Made by a program: the position numbers and the translations under genes
The notes under the pieces: model-generated
Told to the model about the DNA's origin: nothing
Seen by the model: the letters and a program-made list of their open reading frames with translations, nothing else
The model's database searches: none
Shown here: one piece after another, positions 44,040 to 52,906 of the stretch
Numbering within the stretch: position 1 is the first letter of the stretch
How the letters are laid out: every line of letters starts with the position of its first letter
Assembly (NCBI GenBank): GCA_021741155.1
Contig: JAIOYP010000018.1
Location: forward strand, 1-64,000
Origin: Flavobacteriales bacterium
GTDB lineage: Bacteria > Bacteroidota > Bacteroidia > UBA10329
Length of the DNA stretch: 64,000 nt
Direction: 5' to 3'

Positions 44040-44455
44040 CCAAGGTATACATTGATGAAAACATGCCTCACCAGCTTGCCGAGGCACTAAACATTCTCCA
44101 ACAGCCATTAAACTTCAAAGAACCATTACAGATTGAAGTTCTTTCCATCAAAAAAGTGTTTGGACAAGGTGCCAAAGACGAAGAGTGGATACCGCTTGTA
44201 GGTAAAGAGGGCGGTATAATTATTACACAGGATTACAACATCCAGACTACCCGTCATCAACGGGATCTTTGTGAAGAACATGGTTTGGGAATGCTTTACA
44301 TCAAACCTCCTTCTAAAAACGGACTTTCTTATTGGGAAATGGCTGAGTTTATTGTCACCCGTTGGGAGGAAATCAAAAAGATAATTTCGAAGAACAAGCC
44401 TCCTTTTGCTTTTCGCTCTACAATCAAAAGCAAGAAATTCGACAAGATTGATTGA
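44036..44455 (+). CDS. VapC45-like PIN-domain toxin (DUF5615-like)
   Basis: A 139-residue protein with the PIN-like/DUF5615 pattern: VYIDENMPHQLAEAL at the start with the first acidic residues (Asp6, Glu7), DEEWIPLVGKEGGIIITQDY with further acidic residues, and a basic C-terminal region (RSTIKSKKFDKID). Such toxins are presumed RNases. The start overlaps the antitoxin stop by four bases (ATGA), so the pair is coupled. Its end lies 49 bases before a 28-bp direct repeat. Confidence 0.82.
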   Translation: MTKVYIDENMPHQLAEALNILQQPLNFKEPLQIEVLSIKKVFGQGAKDEEWIPLVGKEGGIIITQDYNIQTTRHQRDLCEEHGLGMLYIKPPSKNGLSYWEMAEFIVTRWEEIKKIISKNKPPFAFRSTIKSKKFDKID

Positions 44456-44503
44456 TTTACTCATGCGCCTCTCCTCAGGCTTCTTCATCTACCACATCAT
44501 ACG

Positions 44504-44531
44504 GGCAAGTAGGAAATTTGCGAAGGTTTAG
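44504..44531 (+). repeat. 28-bp direct repeat, left copy
   Basis: GGCAAGTAGGAAATTTGCGA followed by AGGTTTAG. The right copy at 45202-45229 differs at one base (C to T). In the right copy the TAG inside the repeat is the stop codon of the gene at 44572. Confidence 0.8.
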
Positions 44532-44571
44532 ATATTGCTATTTCATACATTTCGCCACCGAAACCAACCTG

Positions 44572-45210
44572 ATGAAATATATACTTGTAATGTGCGCTTT
44601 ATTCTGCTATGCTTCCGCAGAAGCACAAATCCATCCATTTCAAACAGACAAAAAAGAGAGAAATTACTACACGAAATATGACGGCTCCGACTTTGTGGTG
44701 TTGAAAGACAGACCAGACACAATCTTCTCCAAAATTGTCAAAATGCAAATGGCGAGCAACGACCCTATTAAATTGGAATTTCAGATTGATGGAAGAGACA
44801 CTGTCATTAAAGGAACTGGTTGCCTGAATGCCATTGCATTTCAATCGGAAGAAGCAATAATGGAACTGATGCCTAAGAATCCTGAAAAACCACAAAAGGG
44901 AAGTCAACACATGTTCCGAAGTACAGAAGGATACATCACCATTTGGTCTAACCAACACAAGTTCAGTAAGAATTATGTGAAGCCTCAACCTACAGGTATG
45001 CGTCAAGAGGTAATACATAATGTCGAATACATGATTGTATCGGTAAATAATGGCCCGTTGTTCATACCAAGCATGAAAAACTACAAGAACCAGCTTTATC
45101 CGCTCTATAGGGATTGTGCTGGGATGGACAAAAGTGGGTTCAGTGATTTCTTTGCTGGTGTCATTCGCCTTAGCGAATCGTACAACGAGACGTGTGGACA
45201 AGGCAAGTAG
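44572..45210 (+). CDS. Hypothetical exported protein in the accessory island
   Basis: A 212-residue protein with a signal peptide (KYILVMCALFCYASAEAQ). The ATG at 44572 is preferred because the frame upstream crosses a direct repeat and gives no signal peptide. The mature part includes KYDGSDFVVLKDRPDTIFSK, a pattern of short secreted Bacteroidota proteins that track envelope state, and three cysteines. I recognise no family. The gene is framed by 28-bp direct repeats, which suggests acquisition or duplication as a unit. Confidence 0.65.
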   Translation: MKYILVMCALFCYASAEAQIHPFQTDKKERNYYTKYDGSDFVVLKDRPDTIFSKIVKMQMASNDPIKLEFQIDGRDTVIKGTGCLNAIAFQSEEAIMELMPKNPEKPQKGSQHMFRSTEGYITIWSNQHKFSKNYVKPQPTGMRQEVIHNVEYMIVSVNNGPLFIPSMKNYKNQLYPLYRDCAGMDKSGFSDFFAGVIRLSESYNETCGQGK

Positions 45211-45229
45211 GAAATTTGTGAAGGTTTAG
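45202..45229 (+). repeat. 28-bp direct repeat, right copy
   Basis: Differs from 44504-44531 at a single base. It spans the last codons and stop of the preceding gene and runs into a non-coding stretch. Confidence 0.8.
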
Positions 45230-45437
45230 GGGCATTGGCCACCCACGAACAGCCAATTTCAGACAGCACACGTTTGGTTTTGACGACCTCTTCTAAAGCC
45301 GTTCCTTTTCACTATCGGGCTTCCGTAGTAAAGGCATTTTTTAATAACCTTTGATTTAGCTCCAGCCTTACGCCTTTGAGGCTTTCAAAGGTTCACAGAC
45401 TCCTTTTTGCCCATTAGACCAGCAATTCTGTTGCTTA
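45230..45437. other. Non-coding stretch with hairpin potential
   Basis: No open frame of note is present. A nested inverted repeat lies near 45346-45395 (AACCTTTGA with TCAAAGGTT outside, CTTTGAGG with CTTTCAAAG inside). It may be the remains of a mobile element or an RNA structure. I could not assign it. Confidence 0.4.
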
Positions 45438-46898
45438 CTAATCGAATCGAAACCCCCTCTCTTCTAGCTTTGATTTGGCTGGCGCAACCAAAGTGAAATA
45501 TTCAGACCCAAATGTCCAAATAGTGGGATCATCCATTGGTATTGCTTGATTACAAGTGCCAATCAATCCGACCTTGTCAGGCTCGGTTCTCAATCCATTA
45601 TTCACCGCATCGATGTATGGATAATAGCGATCGTTATTTCCGTAATACCGAGCAATTAATCGTTCGTTAGAATAAAACATCAGCTGCCATTGTAGCAATG
45701 CTCCTTGAGAAAAAACGTATTTGACATTATTTGATTCCAATTGTCTGATGGCTCGATTCAGGTGAATGGTGCTGCCGTTTTCAAACCTATAATCCTTAAA
45801 ACTGATTAGCGCGTAGCAATTAGCCGCAATGAGAATGACGAGCAATGCGTTAACCACTTTTAGTTTCTCAAATTTTGAAAGCAACAGAGCCAACATCAGG
45901 AAAAAGTAGCCAGAAATTGGAAGCAAGTAGCGGGCGTGATAATCGGCTGTATAAATCGACACAGCAGCTGCAAACAAAACGGGAACAACCGAAACAAACA
46001 ACAGTTGATTGTTCCTTGTTTTTCGTGTTATCTGAAAGAAAAGTATAAGCGTTGAAACAAGTAAGCCTGTAGTCAGAATCCATGCGAAGATTGAAGTAAA
46101 TAAGCTCGGTTCGATGGCATCTCCCAAATAATAACTCCCTGAAAAATGGATTTGAAGATACTTGGGTAGCGCCATTAACTTTTCTGTTAGATTCTCAGGC
46201 ATGCTAAAAACGCTTGGTGCAAAAGAATCTACTCTTGTCGTGTCTAGAACTTTCAATAAGCCGAACATTCCAAATCCCATTGCACCTCCGAATAGTTGAG
46301 CACCAAGCAACTTGACAGAACGCATTTGAAACAATCGGAAAGTCGTAAAAACAAGCATCTCAGGAAGCCATAATGCTTGGCATTCAAATATGGTTGCTAG
46401 CGTTAACCCAAAAAAAGCATGATATAAAAGAGATGTTTCAGAACGTTTGCTGAAAAGCAGATATGTGAAAAGTGGAAACAGGAAGAAAGCAGAAATGTAT
46501 CCGCCTCGAGCCTTCATGGACCACACTGCCCAGGCCGGAGTGGTGGTCAATAATAAGGTTATCAACAAAGGAATCCATTTATTTCCGCTCGGGAAGTGTT
46601 TAAGTGTGGCGTAAAACAAACACACACCACCAGAAAACAGGAGTAGCATGGTGAGTTTTACAGCCATGGCAGAAACTCCAAAAAGCAGAAACACAAGGCT
46701 AATCGGAAGCACTTCCAAGAACGAAAAACCGTAACTCTGACCGTAGAAATAGAACGGTAATTCCTTGCCTTCGGAAAAGTGTTTGGCCATCAAACCTACA
46801 ATGGCCTCGTCCCCATCAAGAAGTAAGTTTGGACTGAGCAGTTGCGGCAGCCTCGAAAGAATACAAACGATGAGAATAAAGACCAGCTCTTTTCTCAT
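45438..46898 (-). CDS. GT-C type membrane glycosyltransferase (ArnT/PMT-like)
   Basis: A 486-residue integral membrane protein with about 11-12 helices. The first periplasmic loop holds LLLDGDEAIVGLMAKHF, with the Asp-Asp/Glu pattern typical of GT-C enzymes that use polyprenyl-phosphate sugar donors. The loop SMKARGGYISAFFLFPLFTY and a soluble C-terminal part of about 100 residues follow the usual plan. Donor and acceptor are unknown. It is isolated from the polysaccharide genes at 52-60 kb. A mazG remnant lies directly upstream. Confidence 0.75.
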   Translation of the reverse strand: MRKELVFILIVCILSRLPQLLSPNLLLDGDEAIVGLMAKHFSEGKELPFYFYGQSYGFSFLEVLPISLVFLLFGVSAMAVKLTMLLLFSGGVCLFYATLKHFPSGNKWIPLLITLLLTTTPAWAVWSMKARGGYISAFFLFPLFTYLLFSKRSETSLLYHAFFGLTLATIFECQALWLPEMLVFTTFRLFQMRSVKLLGAQLFGGAMGFGMFGLLKVLDTTRVDSFAPSVFSMPENLTEKLMALPKYLQIHFSGSYYLGDAIEPSLFTSIFAWILTTGLLVSTLILFFQITRKTRNNQLLFVSVVPVLFAAAVSIYTADYHARYLLPISGYFFLMLALLLSKFEKLKVVNALLVILIAANCYALISFKDYRFENGSTIHLNRAIRQLESNNVKYVFSQGALLQWQLMFYSNERLIARYYGNNDRYYPYIDAVNNGLRTEPDKVGLIGTCNQAIPMDDPTIWTFGSEYFTLVAPAKSKLEERGFRFD

Positions 46899-46904
46899 CG
46901 CGTA

Positions 46905-47217
46905 TCACAGCTTCTTAGCTGCATTCCAATATTCGTCCATCTCTACCAGCGTCATATCCGAAAGTTCCTTTCCATCCTTTTTGGATTGAGACTCCAAATA
47001 CTGGAAACGCTTGATGAATTTCTTATTGGTACGATTCAACGCCATTTCTGAATCTACGTTAATGAAGTGTGTGTGTGTAACACAATACGTCACCAAATTC
47101 GTTCTCAATGTCTTTGTAATCCGCTTCTTTGTCAATTTCGACTTTCAGCTCCTTCAATTCCTCTTTTACCTTGTCCCAAACCTGTTCCTCATTACTCCAT
47201 TTCAAACATGAAGCCTT
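46905..47217 (-). pseudogene. mazG: mazG remnant (nucleoside triphosphate pyrophosphohydrolase, C-terminal part)
   Basis: One frame reads KASCLKWSNEEQVWDKVKEE and DYKDIENEFGDVL; after a frame change the other reads FINVDSEMALNRTNKKFIKR and DMTLVEMDEYWNAAKKL. Together they match the second domain of MazG. The first half (about 150 residues) is absent, and the join between frames falls at a run of six GT units (47067-47078) with several codons missing. MazG removes abnormal nucleoside triphosphates; this copy cannot work. Confidence 0.85.
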
Positions 47218-47244
47218 ATCAATGAAGTAAAGGAAACCTTCCGA

Positions 47245-48408
47245 TTATTTCCCCAAAACCTTCCGAGCAATTAGCTCTTTCATGATTTCATTGGTGCCAG
47301 CATAAATTCGCTGTACACGGGCATCAGCCCAAGCGCGTGCCACATCATATTCCCAGATGTAACCGTAACCACCATGCAGTTGCAGGCATTCATCCGCCAC
47401 TTGACATTGCACCTCTGTTGTGGTAAGCTTAACCATGCTTGCCATGGCAGCATCTAGTTTTCCTTCGGCATGAAGTACAACACACGCATCGAGAAAAGCA
47501 CGCGCCTTGGTAATTTCGGTAGCCATTTCCGCCATCTTGAAACGGGTGTTCTGAAAACGCGAAACGGCTTGTCCGAATGCGTTACGCTCGTTCACATATT
47601 TCACCGTTTTCCAAAAGATGCCTTCGGCTGCGCCAATGGCTCCAATGCCTACTACCAAACGCTCTTGCGCCAATTCCTTCATTAGGTATTTAAAGCCCTC
47701 TCCCTCCTTGCCTATCAAATTGCCTTTCGGAACTTTTACGTTATCGAAAAACAACTCGCAGGTATCCTGTGCATGTAATCCAATTTTATGGAATGGTTCG
47801 CCTTTGGTAAAACCTGGCATATCGGCTTCCATCAATAGCATGCTGATGCCTTTTGCACCCATACTTGGATCTGTTTTTACAGCTGTAACGCATACATCGC
47901 ACAAGTAACCGTTGGTAATGAAGGTTTTAGAACCGTTTACCAGGTAATAATCTCCCTTATCCTCTGCGGTACACTTCATTCCTTGAAGGTCGCTTCCAGC
48001 TGCTGGCTCTGTCATGGCAATGGCGCCAATGGCCTCGCCACTTATCATTTTTGGACACCATTTGGCTTTCATTTCCTCTGGACCAAAATCCAAGATGTAA
48101 GGCAATACAATATCGCTGTGTAACGGATAGCCAACTGCTGGACCTGCGGCTCCTGCCCTGCTCAATTCTTCAGAAAAAATCATATTGTAACGGAAATCAT
48201 CCAATCCAAGTCCACCATAAGCTTCTGGCACTTGCATGCACAAAAACCCATTAGCACCAAGTTTTTCCCAACTTTCGCGACTTACCATGTGGTTTTTCTC
48301 CCATTCGGCATTGTGCGGCACAATTTCTTGGGCAATAAAGTCTCTTACAGATTGGCGGAACATGTTGTGCTCCTCATTGAACATTGGTCTTTCTATGAAT
48401 TCGGTCAT
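47245..48408 (-). CDS. Acyl-CoA dehydrogenase, long-chain type
   Basis: A 387-residue flavoenzyme that would oxidise acyl-CoA to trans-2-enoyl-CoA in fatty acid or branched-chain breakdown. Motifs are AIAMTEPAAGSDLQGMKC and FITNGYLCDVCVTAVKTD in the FAD region, and LHGGYGYIWEYDVARAWADA with RIYAGTNEIMKELIAR at the end. The Glu of the common YEGT motif is Ala here, so the catalytic base is probably the Glu in the LMKELAQERL helix, as in mammalian LCAD and isovaleryl-CoA dehydrogenase. Chain-length preference is inferred. Confidence 0.92.
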   Translation of the reverse strand: MTEFIERPMFNEEHNMFRQSVRDFIAQEIVPHNAEWEKNHMVSRESWEKLGANGFLCMQVPEAYGGLGLDDFRYNMIFSEELSRAGAAGPAVGYPLHSDIVLPYILDFGPEEMKAKWCPKMISGEAIGAIAMTEPAAGSDLQGMKCTAEDKGDYYLVNGSKTFITNGYLCDVCVTAVKTDPSMGAKGISMLLMEADMPGFTKGEPFHKIGLHAQDTCELFFDNVKVPKGNLIGKEGEGFKYLMKELAQERLVVGIGAIGAAEGIFWKTVKYVNERNAFGQAVSRFQNTRFKMAEMATEITKARAFLDACVVLHAEGKLDAAMASMVKLTTTEVQCQVADECLQLHGGYGYIWEYDVARAWADARVQRIYAGTNEIMKELIARKVLGK

Positions 48409-48455
48409 GGTGCTAAACTTGAATTTGGGATGCCAAAACTAAAGGAATGGATGTA

Positions 48456-48489
48456 ATAAAAAAGGGGCAACAGATTCTGTTGCCCCTTT
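48456..48489 (-). terminator. Rho-independent terminator of the large T9SS gene
   Basis: A 13-base perfect stem (AAAGGGGCAACAG with CTGTTGCCCCTTT) and three-base loop; on the minus strand it runs into TTTTTTATTAC. It lies 23 bases after the stop of the gene at 48512. Confidence 0.88.
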
Positions 48490-48511
48490 CAATCCATTCT
48501 AAATCTCTGAA

Positions 48512-50755
48512 TTACTCTTTGGTCAAGCGAATGGTTGCCACTCGTTTGCCGTTATGTACAGCATTTAGCAAATACTGACCGGTAGCCAACGAACTCAAAT
48601 CCATTGGCAATCTCATGTTTTCTAGTTCTACTGCTTTTGCAGGAATTACCAAACGACCGCTCAAATCTGTCACAGAAAACTCAACTCTTCCTGTTGCCGA
48701 ACCTTTATTTTCAATCACAATGTTTCCTGAAGTTGGGTTAGGATGTACAATTAAACCTTCGATAAGCGAAGCATCTGAGATTCCTGTACAAAGGTCAACC
48801 GTAATCGGTATCAAAGCCGTTGCCGGACATTCTACTACTTCGTAATAGGTGTATTGGATGATGTGCTCACCAACACCAGCTGTACTCGGATTGAACACCG
48901 CTCCAGTCATTCCTGGACCACTAAATGTTCCTCCTGAAGGATTACCAGTTAACGTAATAGCACCAGCGTTATCGCACAACTGATTTGATGGCGATGAGGC
49001 CGTTACAACGGGAGTGAAATACACACTGACCGTAATTTGATCCGAATCGGAACAACCAGCATTTGTACCGCTAACGGTGTAGGTAGTTGTTTCGCTAGGA
49101 TTAAACGTAATGGTTTCTCCTGGAGCGGTTCCACCAGAACCATCGCTCCATGTATAAGCCGATGCGCCAGTTGCTGTTAAGGTTACAGATTCTCCTTTGC
49201 AGATATTTACATCATCTCCTGCAAAAACGTTAATAACCCCAGCGTCCAAAATCTGTGTCAATGTTGCATGACAACCTTGTTGGTCGGTAGCTGTTACGGT
49301 GTAAGAACCTTCGGCTAAATTGGATGCTGTTGGTCCATTCTGAACAGGATTGGAATTCCAAACATAGGTCACGGTTCCAATATTACCAGAAGCTGCCACG
49401 GTAATAGCACCTGCTTGCACTCCTCCACAAATACCTTGCACATTGGATAAATGAAGCGATAATTCGCATGGAATGGAAGAACAAGGAGAAACGGCACTCG
49501 GACCACTTATTTCTATAACTCCACCGTCACTATCACTTACTCTTATTGGCCATGTGCCTGTTGGTGTTGCTGTGCTTCCTGTGGTAAAATCTGCCCATCC
49601 CGGTACCATAACCGAACATCCCGGAGGGAATGTACAAGGAGGTATTGGAAAAATAACCTGACACGCACTGCAATCCTCTATTTGAGCTTGTTCTGCCCAT
49701 GTGTATGGACCTGTTCCGCCAGTTACCGTTAGGTTTCCGTTAGACTCTGAGCAAACCGAAAGCGTAGCGCATGCGCTCACGTTTACCGTTGTGGTTGTGC
49801 TGTATCCGCAGCTCAATGTGTAGGTAATGGTGTGGCTACCAACTCCAGCAGCAGACGGACTGAAGGTTCCTGTAGTTGCATTGGTGATGCCTGCACCAGA
49901 CCATGTTCCAGTAGAACTGTTTGAGCAGCTAGACCCAACTCCGCCAACAGCTGTTAGTGTTATAGGCGCATCGGTAACGCACTTAGTCGGTACAGCAGTT
50001 AAATCTGCAAAGCAGCAGCCAGACGAAGCTACAATGCTCACATCATCTATAAAATAATAAGCATACGGGTTGGTGAATGTGCCTCCCGCATTACTCACAA
50101 TAGTGGTGTTGGCGTTATTGAAGAAGTTGCCAATCATAAAGTATCGTTCTCCTCCTGTGGCCACGTAGTTCCATTGCAACCGAACCCAATTCATGGTGTC
50201 GGTAATGGCACTACAGCTATAGTTTAACTGTGGCGTAACATAGATGGCCGAATTGGTTTGTCCCGGACATGGATCTCGTTGATACGGTGTATTTCCGAAA
50301 TAAACCCCCATGTTGTTGGTTGCATACAATACCGAATTGCCAAGACTTACATACATGCTTACGCAGTAACTCTGACCCTGCACAAGCGGTGCCGAAGTGT
50401 GGCCTTGAAGATATTCGCGGTACTCATCCAACGACTCATGGGTAATAATGCCTGCATGGCGAGTTCCTGTTCTAGAATATTGATACCCTAGCGTAGAATA
50501 CGGCATGTGAACTGGACCTGGGCTTCCAAAGATGAGATTACAAGCCGAAAAAAGATCGGGCGAAGAGCAACTGTCTCCTCCTGGATTGTTGCTAGCGTTA
50601 TCCCAACTTCCATTGAGGTCAGTAAAAAATCCTTCGCCACCAAAGTTGCCGCAATTGCTACTGGTAGTTTCGAAACTTGGGTTGACAACCAAATTCTGTG
50701 CAGATGCACCGAAAAAGGTAAAAAGTGAGAACAAAAGGTAAATGTTCTTTTTCAT
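48512..50755 (-). CDS. Large secreted T9SS protein with Ig/PKD-like repeats
   Basis: A 747-residue exported protein with signal peptide (YLLFSLFTFFGASAQ). The N-terminal domain (about 20-245) starts NLVVNPSFE, a pattern of jelly-roll carbohydrate-binding-like domains in Bacteroidota, with several cysteines. Then come Ig/PKD-like repeats with related blocks: GTWSGAGITNATTGTFSPSA and GTFSGPGMTGAVFNPSTAGV, and SYTVTATDQQGC. The last 80 residues (IVHPNPTSGNIVIENKG, SVTDLSGRLV, TGQYLLNAVHNGKRVATIRL) are a type A sorting domain. It is probably a surface adhesin or structural protein; no catalytic motif was seen. Confidence 0.85.
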   Translation of the reverse strand: MKKNIYLLFSLFTFFGASAQNLVVNPSFETTSSNCGNFGGEGFFTDLNGSWDNASNNPGGDSCSSPDLFSACNLIFGSPGPVHMPYSTLGYQYSRTGTRHAGIITHESLDEYREYLQGHTSAPLVQGQSYCVSMYVSLGNSVLYATNNMGVYFGNTPYQRDPCPGQTNSAIYVTPQLNYSCSAITDTMNWVRLQWNYVATGGERYFMIGNFFNNANTTIVSNAGGTFTNPYAYYFIDDVSIVASSGCCFADLTAVPTKCVTDAPITLTAVGGVGSSCSNSSTGTWSGAGITNATTGTFSPSAAGVGSHTITYTLSCGYSTTTTVNVSACATLSVCSESNGNLTVTGGTGPYTWAEQAQIEDCSACQVIFPIPPCTFPPGCSVMVPGWADFTTGSTATPTGTWPIRVSDSDGGVIEISGPSAVSPCSSIPCELSLHLSNVQGICGGVQAGAITVAASGNIGTVTYVWNSNPVQNGPTASNLAEGSYTVTATDQQGCHATLTQILDAGVINVFAGDDVNICKGESVTLTATGASAYTWSDGSGGTAPGETITFNPSETTTYTVSGTNAGCSDSDQITVSVYFTPVVTASSPSNQLCDNAGAITLTGNPSGGTFSGPGMTGAVFNPSTAGVGEHIIQYTYYEVVECPATALIPITVDLCTGISDASLIEGLIVHPNPTSGNIVIENKGSATGRVEFSVTDLSGRLVIPAKAVELENMRLPMDLSSLATGQYLLNAVHNGKRVATIRLTKE

Positions 50756-50869
50756 GATACGATTGTGAGTTACGGGGTTATTCCGTCAAATGTAAAAATT
50801 AGACAGAACCAATGTAACCTATCCAATAAATTGTACTTGAAGCGAAGGACGACAATCTTGATTTTCGAG

Positions 50870-51634
50870 TTATCGGGTAAATACCCACGTATGCTCATCA
50901 GAAAGATTTGTGGTGTAGCGATAGCCTCCATCTGAAAATCCTTTGATGTCTTCAATGGTATTTATTCCGTTACGGATAATGTAACCAGCCATCATTCCAC
51001 GAGCTTGTTTTGCATAAAGGGAAATAATCTTCAACTGCCCGTTCTTCAAATCTTTAAAAACAGGTGTAATAAGGGTTGCTTTCAGTTTCTTGGTGTTTAC
51101 GGCTTTGAAATACTCTTCGCTTGCCAAGTTGCAAAGTGTATCATTGCCTGATGTTTCTAAAGCCAGATTTACTCTATTAGTAATCTCATCTCCCCAAAAA
51201 CCATAGAGGTCTTTCTTTCCTCTTACAGCCAGTTTGGTTCCCATTTCCAGTCTATACGGTTTGATTAAATCGAGTGGGCGAAGCAGTCCGTGCAATCCAC
51301 TCAGAACACGGAGATGACGCTGCGCAAACTGTAGTTCGTTCAGGCTCAGTTCATCGTTCTTCATTCCTTGGTACACATCTCCCTTAAATGCCAAAAGTGC
51401 TTGGCGTGTTTGCCCTACGGTAAAATCCTCCGTCCAGCTTGCGTAGCGTTCGACATTGAGTTCAACTAGATTTTTACTCAAATCCATCAACTCACCAATC
51501 TGCTTGTTTGATGTTTTTTGAAGTTTGTTGATCAGCAACGCAGAACGCTCCAATCCTTCAGGAATGGTAAATTCCTCTGTGCCAACCTTCGATTCGTAGT
51601 CCAATTTTTTAGCTGGCGATATCAATGTAATCAT
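50870..51634 (-). CDS. yaaA: Peroxide stress protein YaaA
   Basis: A 254-residue protein of the YaaA (UPF0246, DUF328) family, which limits free iron and DNA damage under peroxide stress and binds DNA. Family blocks are ITLISPAKKLDYES, FKGDVYQGMKNDEL, HLRVLSGLHGLLRPLDLIKP, YRLEMGTKLAVRGKKDLYGF and ARGMMAGYIIRNGI. The ATG at 51634 (MITLISPAK) matches homologues; the frame from 51676 adds 14 residues without family support. It diverges from the small zinc-ribbon gene. Confidence 0.93.
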   Translation of the reverse strand: MITLISPAKKLDYESKVGTEEFTIPEGLERSALLINKLQKTSNKQIGELMDLSKNLVELNVERYASWTEDFTVGQTRQALLAFKGDVYQGMKNDELSLNELQFAQRHLRVLSGLHGLLRPLDLIKPYRLEMGTKLAVRGKKDLYGFWGDEITNRVNLALETSGNDTLCNLASEEYFKAVNTKKLKATLITPVFKDLKNGQLKIISLYAKQARGMMAGYIIRNGINTIEDIKGFSDGGYRYTTNLSDEHTWVFTR

Positions 51635-51734
51635 GTTGCAGTTTCTGATTTGCGCCAAAGTTGGTGATTTAGTCACTCATTAATAACGAGGCTCGTATTT
51701 AGCGCAGACAAAAATCAGTTACTTTGAATCGTTC

Positions 51735-52028
51735 ATGGAGGCTCAATCAATAAACTGGGAGGCACTGCTTAAATTAACCCTGCATTGGGGGGTGATTGTA
51801 TCGGTAATTTACATCGCGGTATTGATTGTCTTCAAATTTTCAAACTGGTTTCTATTAGCTCCATGTCCAAAATGTGGCGTTAAGCTAAAGCGTTCTCGGA
51901 CAAAAAACACAGAAAGATGGTTGAACGCTTTGAGCTTCGGTCTCCTGAAATTCAAACGGTATCGGTGCTACGCATGCTATTGGGAAGGCACCATGCGCGA
52001 AACGAGAAAATCGGAATTCAAGTCTTAG
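51735..52028 (+). CDS. Small membrane protein with zinc-ribbon-like cysteines
   Basis: A 97-residue protein with one membrane segment (about 15-35, WGVIVSVIYIAVLIVFKF), then LLAPCPKCGVKLKRSRT and YRCYACYWEG, giving two CxxC pairs that could bind zinc. The soluble part is basic and would face the cytoplasm. I recognise no family. A TTACTTTG box lies 17 bases ahead of the ATG. Confidence 0.65.
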   Translation: MEAQSINWEALLKLTLHWGVIVSVIYIAVLIVFKFSNWFLLAPCPKCGVKLKRSRTKNTERWLNALSFGLLKFKRYRCYACYWEGTMRETRKSEFKS

Positions 52029-52093
52029 TCTGTGTTGATATTATCAGATTGTTTCTTCTTCGCTTTTAGCTTTGTATGAAGTAATTTGGAGCA

Positions 52094-52840
52094 ATGAAGT
52101 TTAACAATCGTAATCAATATGTGAGTCCTACGGCAATTTTGGGCGAGAATGTCAAACTCGGTGATAATGTTGCCATCTACGATAACGTTACCATTGGCGA
52201 CAATTCAATCATTGCCAACGATTGCGTAATTGGCGAACCAACTTCTGATTACTACCATTCTGAAGAGTATGCGAATGCACCCACCATTATTGGTTCTGGA
52301 GCGCTTATTCGAAGTCACAGCATTATTTATGCGGGTGTAACCATTGGAACTCATTTTCAATCGGGACATCGCATTACTATTAGAGAGAATACGGTTATTG
52401 GTAACAACTGCAGAATAGGCACAGGCTGCGATTTGCAAGGCTTTCTCACCATTGGCAATTATTGCCAGTTGCACAGTAGTGTTCATTTGTGCCAGTTCAG
52501 CCGCTTGGGAAACTTCGTTTTTATCTATCCCAATGTTGTGCTTGCCAACGACACGCATCCGCCAACCGAAATAGTCAAAGGACCCGAAATTGGAGATTAC
52601 ACGCAGATTGGTATTCAATCTTCGATTATTGGAAACATCAAAATTGGTGACAATTGCCTGATTGGAGCAGGTTCGGTCATTAGCAAAGATTTTGAGGACT
52701 TTTCATTCATCATCGGATCTCCAGCTATACGAAAGTCGGATGTGCTCGAACTGATTGGGCAAAATGGCACGCCACTTTATCCGTGGAAAACCCGTTTTTC
52801 GAGAGGAATGCCTTGGGCTGATTTGCCATCAGACGGTTAA
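52094..52840 (+). CDS. Left-handed beta-helix (hexapeptide repeat) acyltransferase
   Basis: A 248-residue transferase with many hexapeptide repeats (AILGENVKLGDNVAIYDNVT, IGNNCRIGTGCDLQGF, IGDNCLIGAGSVISKD). The QxxH-type active-site region is near GTHFQSGHRITIRENTVIG. It would acetylate an amino sugar or similar group for surface polysaccharide, given the cluster that follows. A TAGCTTTG box lies 19 bases before the ATG. The C-terminal 35 residues (LYPWKTRFSRGMPWADLPSD) form a non-repeat tail. Confidence 0.82.
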   Translation: MKFNNRNQYVSPTAILGENVKLGDNVAIYDNVTIGDNSIIANDCVIGEPTSDYYHSEEYANAPTIIGSGALIRSHSIIYAGVTIGTHFQSGHRITIRENTVIGNNCRIGTGCDLQGFLTIGNYCQLHSSVHLCQFSRLGNFVFIYPNVVLANDTHPPTEIVKGPEIGDYTQIGIQSSIIGNIKIGDNCLIGAGSVISKDFEDFSFIIGSPAIRKSDVLELIGQNGTPLYPWKTRFSRGMPWADLPSDG

Positions 52841-52870
52841 CTGATCGTTAACATCTTTCTTTCATTCTTC

Positions 52871-52901
52871 TTGGCTTGAAAGAGCACCTCCGATACTTTT
52901 G
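52871..52901 (+). promoter_or_regulatory. Promoter of the small gene at 52907
   Basis: TTG at 52871-52873, a 20-base spacer and TACTTTTG at 52894-52901, an exact -7 match. The GTG start follows five bases later, which predicts a nearly leaderless mRNA. Confidence 0.6.
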
Positions 52902-52906
52902 AAGAC

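Noticed and set aside
44599-45201. 200-residue open frame antisense to the island secreted-protein gene
   Set aside because: The plus-strand frame has a convincing signal peptide; the antisense frame does not and shows no family features.
45230-45437. Integron attC site or group II intron end
   Set aside because: No convincing core sites (RYYYAAC/GTTRRRY pair) or intron domain V structure could be identified by eye.
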